A stretch of DNA of 64,000 nucleotides, taken from NCBI GenBank assembly GCA_021647785.1, contig JAKIUC010000019.1:1-64000 (forward strand), given 5' to 3'. The notes beneath the pieces were generated by a model, which made no database searches, was not told the DNA's origin, and worked only from the letters and a program-made list of their open reading frames with translations. This DNA is from Melioribacteraceae bacterium. GTDB taxonomy: Bacteria; Bacteroidota; Ignavibacteria; Ignavibacteriales; Melioribacteraceae. Made by a program: the position numbers and the translations under genes. Of the stretch, positions 61,361-64,000 are shown in pieces (positions within the stretch are counted from its first letter, which is position 1; each line of letters begins with the position of its first letter).

Positions 61361-61978
61361 TTAATTTAGTAAATAAACTCTATTATTTCTCTCTACTACT
61401 TTGTTCATCGAAAACTTCTTTATTACAAATGGTAAAAGTTGATGTTCAATTTTAAGTACTCTCTCCGCAATATCTTTCGGAGTATTTACATTACCAATAT
61501 TTACAGATTGCTGAGCAATAATTTTTCCGTTGTCATAAATTTTATCAACAAAATGAATTGTTGCACCTGAAACTTGAACCGATTTTTCAAATACAGCTTT
61601 ATGAACATTACTTCCGTACATCCCTTTACCACCAAACGAAGGAAGCAAAGCTGGATGAATATTAATAATTCTCTTTTCATATTGTTCAATTAATTCATCC
61701 GGAATTTTTTTTAGATATCCAGCAAGAACTATTAAATCAACTTTAAGATTATCTAATATTGAAATTAACTCAGAATAAACTAAATAATATTCTTTATTTA
61801 CATTAGAGATAGAATAAGTTTTAATGTTGTTTTGATGAGCAGTTTCAAATGCAGGACAATCAATTTTATCACTAACAACGCATACAACTTTCACTTCATT
61901 TTCATCTTGCGGAAAAGAATCTAAAATAGATTTGAGGTTTGAACCTCGACCTGAAACAAACACTGCAATCTTATACAT
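61361..61978 (-). CDS. purN: Phosphoribosylglycinamide formyltransferase
   Basis: A 205-residue PurN, which transfers formyl from 10-formyl-THF to GAR. It shows IAVFVSGRGSNLKSILDSF, VVCVVSDKIDCPAFETA, DLIVLAGYLKKIP, the catalytic IINIHPALLPSFGGKGMYG and VSGATIHFVDKIYDNGKIIAQ. ATG 61978 gives the normal start; an in-frame start at 62002 adds eight non-conserved residues. It leads into purH. Confidence 0.95.
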   Translation of the reverse strand: MYKIAVFVSGRGSNLKSILDSFPQDENEVKVVCVVSDKIDCPAFETAHQNNIKTYSISNVNKEYYLVYSELISILDNLKVDLIVLAGYLKKIPDELIEQYEKRIINIHPALLPSFGGKGMYGSNVHKAVFEKSVQVSGATIHFVDKIYDNGKIIAQQSVNIGNVNTPKDIAERVLKIEHQLLPFVIKKFSMNKVVERNNRVYLLN

Positions 61979-62068
61979 TTTCACCAATATTCTAACTTTC
62001 AAAGTTAACTAAATTATTAAAATAATTTCAATTTTGAGTGCGATTTTTCAACTTTATAATCAATATTT

Positions 62069-63562
62069 TCAATGATTTAGCTTTGAATTAAAATTCACTA
62101 ATAATCTGTTTAATTTGTTATTATGTTTATTCAGATTTTCAAATGCCAATTCAAGTATTTCCTTTGCTTTATCATATTCTTTTTCATGAAACATCTGCAC
62201 AGACTTAAAGTAAAGGAGTTTTGAATAACAATTAAACTTATTAAATCGAGTTAGGTTCTTGTATTTACTAAATATCTCACCACTTTTAAAGAAATTATTT
62301 TTGAGTTGATATGATTCAATTCTTACTAATTCCACTTGGAGATTCAATTCAGCACCAATTTTTTCTTTTTTGATTTTATTTAGTTCCTCAATAGCCAAAC
62401 CATATTTGCCGGATTCTAAATAGTTCTGAGCCAAAATTAAATTTTTATCACTATCGGAAAATTCTTTATCGAAATAAACTTCGCTCATTTCAGACGCTTG
62501 TGAATCTTCTGCAATATTTTGGTTTCCATTTCTTGCTAAAATAAAATGCTTCTGTGCCATTAAATTATTGTCTAACATCATAAATGAAAGTGCAATTTTA
62601 AAATTAGCAATCCCAGTATAGTCTATTGATGTTGTTTGTTGAATAAAGTTCTCATAATCTTCTATAGCATTTTTAAACCTATTTTCTTTAAATGATATTT
62701 CACCTTTTAAAAAAAGAGATAATGCATAAGTTTGATGAAAATTTGAAGGTAAATTATTCATCAATATTTTATTCAAATATTTTCGAGCTTTCAACAAGTT
62801 CCGTTCATCAATTTGCAGAATTGCATACTGGTAAAGGAATAGCTCATTCATAGGATAGAGTTCAACTAAATTAGAAAGATGATTTTCCGCTTTCTCATAT
62901 TCTGCATTGTACTCTGTATAAATTTTACCAAGGTGATAAGAGGCTTCCACTTTTGAAAAATCACTTTTTTCATACGCTTTCAAAACATCATTTAATCCTT
63001 CCGATTTTTCCCCATCAAGCCCTGCAACAGAGATTGCCCATCCTAAGAATCCAGGTACAAATCCTAAAGCATACTTAATTGTGCCAAGTCCTAAGTAAGG
63101 GTCATAATAATTACCATCTAATTCAATTGCTTCTTCAAAATAATTAACTGCACTTTTGGTAGCCCAAAAAGCATCCATAGTGTTCTGCTCAACCGAACTA
63201 AAAATAGATTTAAGCATATATATATTTCCCATATTGAAATTCACAACTGGGTTTTCTGGTTTATTCTCAAATTCCAATTCTCCTTTAACCTTAGCAAGCA
63301 CAAAATATTTTTGATATTCTGCTTTACTAACAGAATCTTTATTGGCAAGATAAAACCAAAGGCTATTTCTACTAATGTAATAATAACCCAGCGGTGAATT
63401 CGGATAGTCAGAAATCACATTCTTAAATGTTTGTGTGGCTTGCTTAAAACGGAATTGGAAAGATTGCTCGTTACCAATTGCAATAAGTGAATCTAACTTT
63501 GTTTGTGGGTAGGCATTAAAAGTAACGGAAACAAAAATAATCAGATAAAGAATAAACCTCAT
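62069..63562 (-). CDS. Secreted tetratricopeptide-repeat protein
   Basis: A 497-residue protein with a signal peptide (1-19, ending FNAYPQ) and helical repeats throughout. TPR-like units include FRFKQATQTFKNVISDYPNS, AVNYFEEAIELDGNYYDPYL, EKAENHLSNLVELYPMNELF, FKNAIEDYENFIQQ and LAQNYLESGKYGLAIEELNK. It likely serves as a periplasmic or surface scaffold; no partner can be named. It begins two bases after the pyrG stop, and purN follows after a 90-base gap. Confidence 0.8.
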   Translation of the reverse strand: MRFILYLIIFVSVTFNAYPQTKLDSLIAIGNEQSFQFRFKQATQTFKNVISDYPNSPLGYYYISRNSLWFYLANKDSVSKAEYQKYFVLAKVKGELEFENKPENPVVNFNMGNIYMLKSIFSSVEQNTMDAFWATKSAVNYFEEAIELDGNYYDPYLGLGTIKYALGFVPGFLGWAISVAGLDGEKSEGLNDVLKAYEKSDFSKVEASYHLGKIYTEYNAEYEKAENHLSNLVELYPMNELFLYQYAILQIDERNLLKARKYLNKILMNNLPSNFHQTYALSLFLKGEISFKENRFKNAIEDYENFIQQTTSIDYTGIANFKIALSFMMLDNNLMAQKHFILARNGNQNIAEDSQASEMSEVYFDKEFSDSDKNLILAQNYLESGKYGLAIEELNKIKKEKIGAELNLQVELVRIESYQLKNNFFKSGEIFSKYKNLTRFNKFNCYSKLLYFKSVQMFHEKEYDKAKEILELAFENLNKHNNKLNRLLVNFNSKLNH

Positions 63563-63564
63563 TA

Positions 63565-64000
63565 CTACTTATTTCCTTTCAAAGCATTTTTTGCAGATGC
63601 TTTTATAAATTCTCTAAAAAGCGGATGTGCTTTAGTTGCTCGAGATTTTAACTCTGGATGAAACTGCACACCTACAAACCAGGGATGATTTTCCAACTCA
63701 ATCATTTCAACTAATTCTTTATCTGGTGAGAGTCCACTAATAACAAGCCCATTCTTTTCAAGGTCTTTAACAAACTTATTATTCACTTCAAAACGATGAC
63801 GATGTCGTTCAGATATTTTTAGCTTCTTATACGCTGAATATGCTTTAGTCCCTTTTGCAAGTTCGCAAGGATAAGCACCCAACCTCATTGAACCACCTTT
63901 TAGCTTAACTTTTAACTGTTCAGGCATTAAATGAATTACATCTGTTTTTGTATTTTTAAACTCGCTACTATTTGCATTTTTTAAACCACAAACATTGCGT
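63565..64000 (-). CDS. pyrG: CTP synthase, C-terminal part (cut by the window edge)
   Basis: The 145 codons in view are the end of the class I glutaminase domain of CTP synthase, which makes CTP from UTP. Reading continues from the window edge as [14 protein letters not shown], then [19 protein letters not shown], the YGTRY-like region replaced by [15 protein letters not shown], and the catalytic His-Glu pair in [13 protein letters not shown]. The N-terminal synthetase and the active Cys lie beyond 64000. It is the first visible gene of the cluster that runs down to rodA. Confidence 0.92.
   Translation of the reverse strand, partial: RNVCGLKNANSSEFKNTKTDVIHLMPEQLKVKLKGGSMRLGAYPCELAKGTKAYSAYKKLKISERHRHRFEVNNKFVKDLEKNGLVISGLSPDKELVEMIELENHPWFVGVQFHPELKSRATKAHPLFREFIKASAKNALKGNK

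Overview
The window is low-GC, gene-dense bacterial chromosome. Several large secreted proteins end in a type IX secretion (T9SS) sorting domain of the form NYPNPFNP...TTI, and the lysine genes use the LysW carrier route. Together with ExbB/ExbD, PTS-like EI/HPr, type 2 IPP isomerase and DUF2851/DUF2911 proteins, this points to the FCB group, most likely an Ignavibacteria-like lineage (inference; no rRNA or marker search was possible). A promoter of the Bacteroidetes type (TTTG - 20 nt - TAnnTTTG) lies before the lysine operon, while many genes also have Shine-Dalgarno sequences.

Layout. 1-1083: two adjoining remnants of an IS1202-group insertion sequence, both carrying a hairpin at the same internal place; the second ends inside the mutS2 stop codon. 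1077-7332 (minus): mutS2, cvpA-like, yqeY-like, an exbB-exbD-exbD proton-channel operon and a secreted phosphoesterase. 7435-10209 (plus): polA. 10412-17030 (minus): small lipoprotein, ptsI, ptsH, prenyl synthase, fni, fused pabB-pabC and a small RHH-like protein. 17275-18768: MFS transporter. 18779-19983: a RAYT-type transposase with two 92-95 bp palindromic elements on each side. 20014-28517: DUF2911/TPR protein, class V aminotransferase and two T9SS cargo proteins.

29206-35103 (plus) is a tight lysine operon of the alpha-aminoadipate/LysW type: lysW, homocitrate synthase, lysX, lysY, an EgtC-like class II amidohydrolase, lysZ and lysJ. The window has no lysK (the M20 enzyme that frees lysine from LysW). 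The N-terminal-Cys amidohydrolase is a chemically plausible substitute and is the most interesting lead here. 35876-46163: S9 peptidase, a lysozyme-like protein with an eroded 3' end, a three-gene block of secreted proteins, a membrane protein and an acyltransferase. 46187-53412: PepD, YchF-related GTPase, ClpS, EtfBA, DUF151 nuclease and DUF2851. 53535-64000 (minus) is a long cluster in the order pyrG, TPR protein, purN, purH, mreB, mreC, mreD, mrdA, rodA, pyrF, joining nucleotide synthesis to the rod-shape machinery.

Between genes lie many small repeats: diversified perfect hairpins, arrays with 7- or 8-base period, and dispersed composite repeats. They are the main structure that the genes do not explain.
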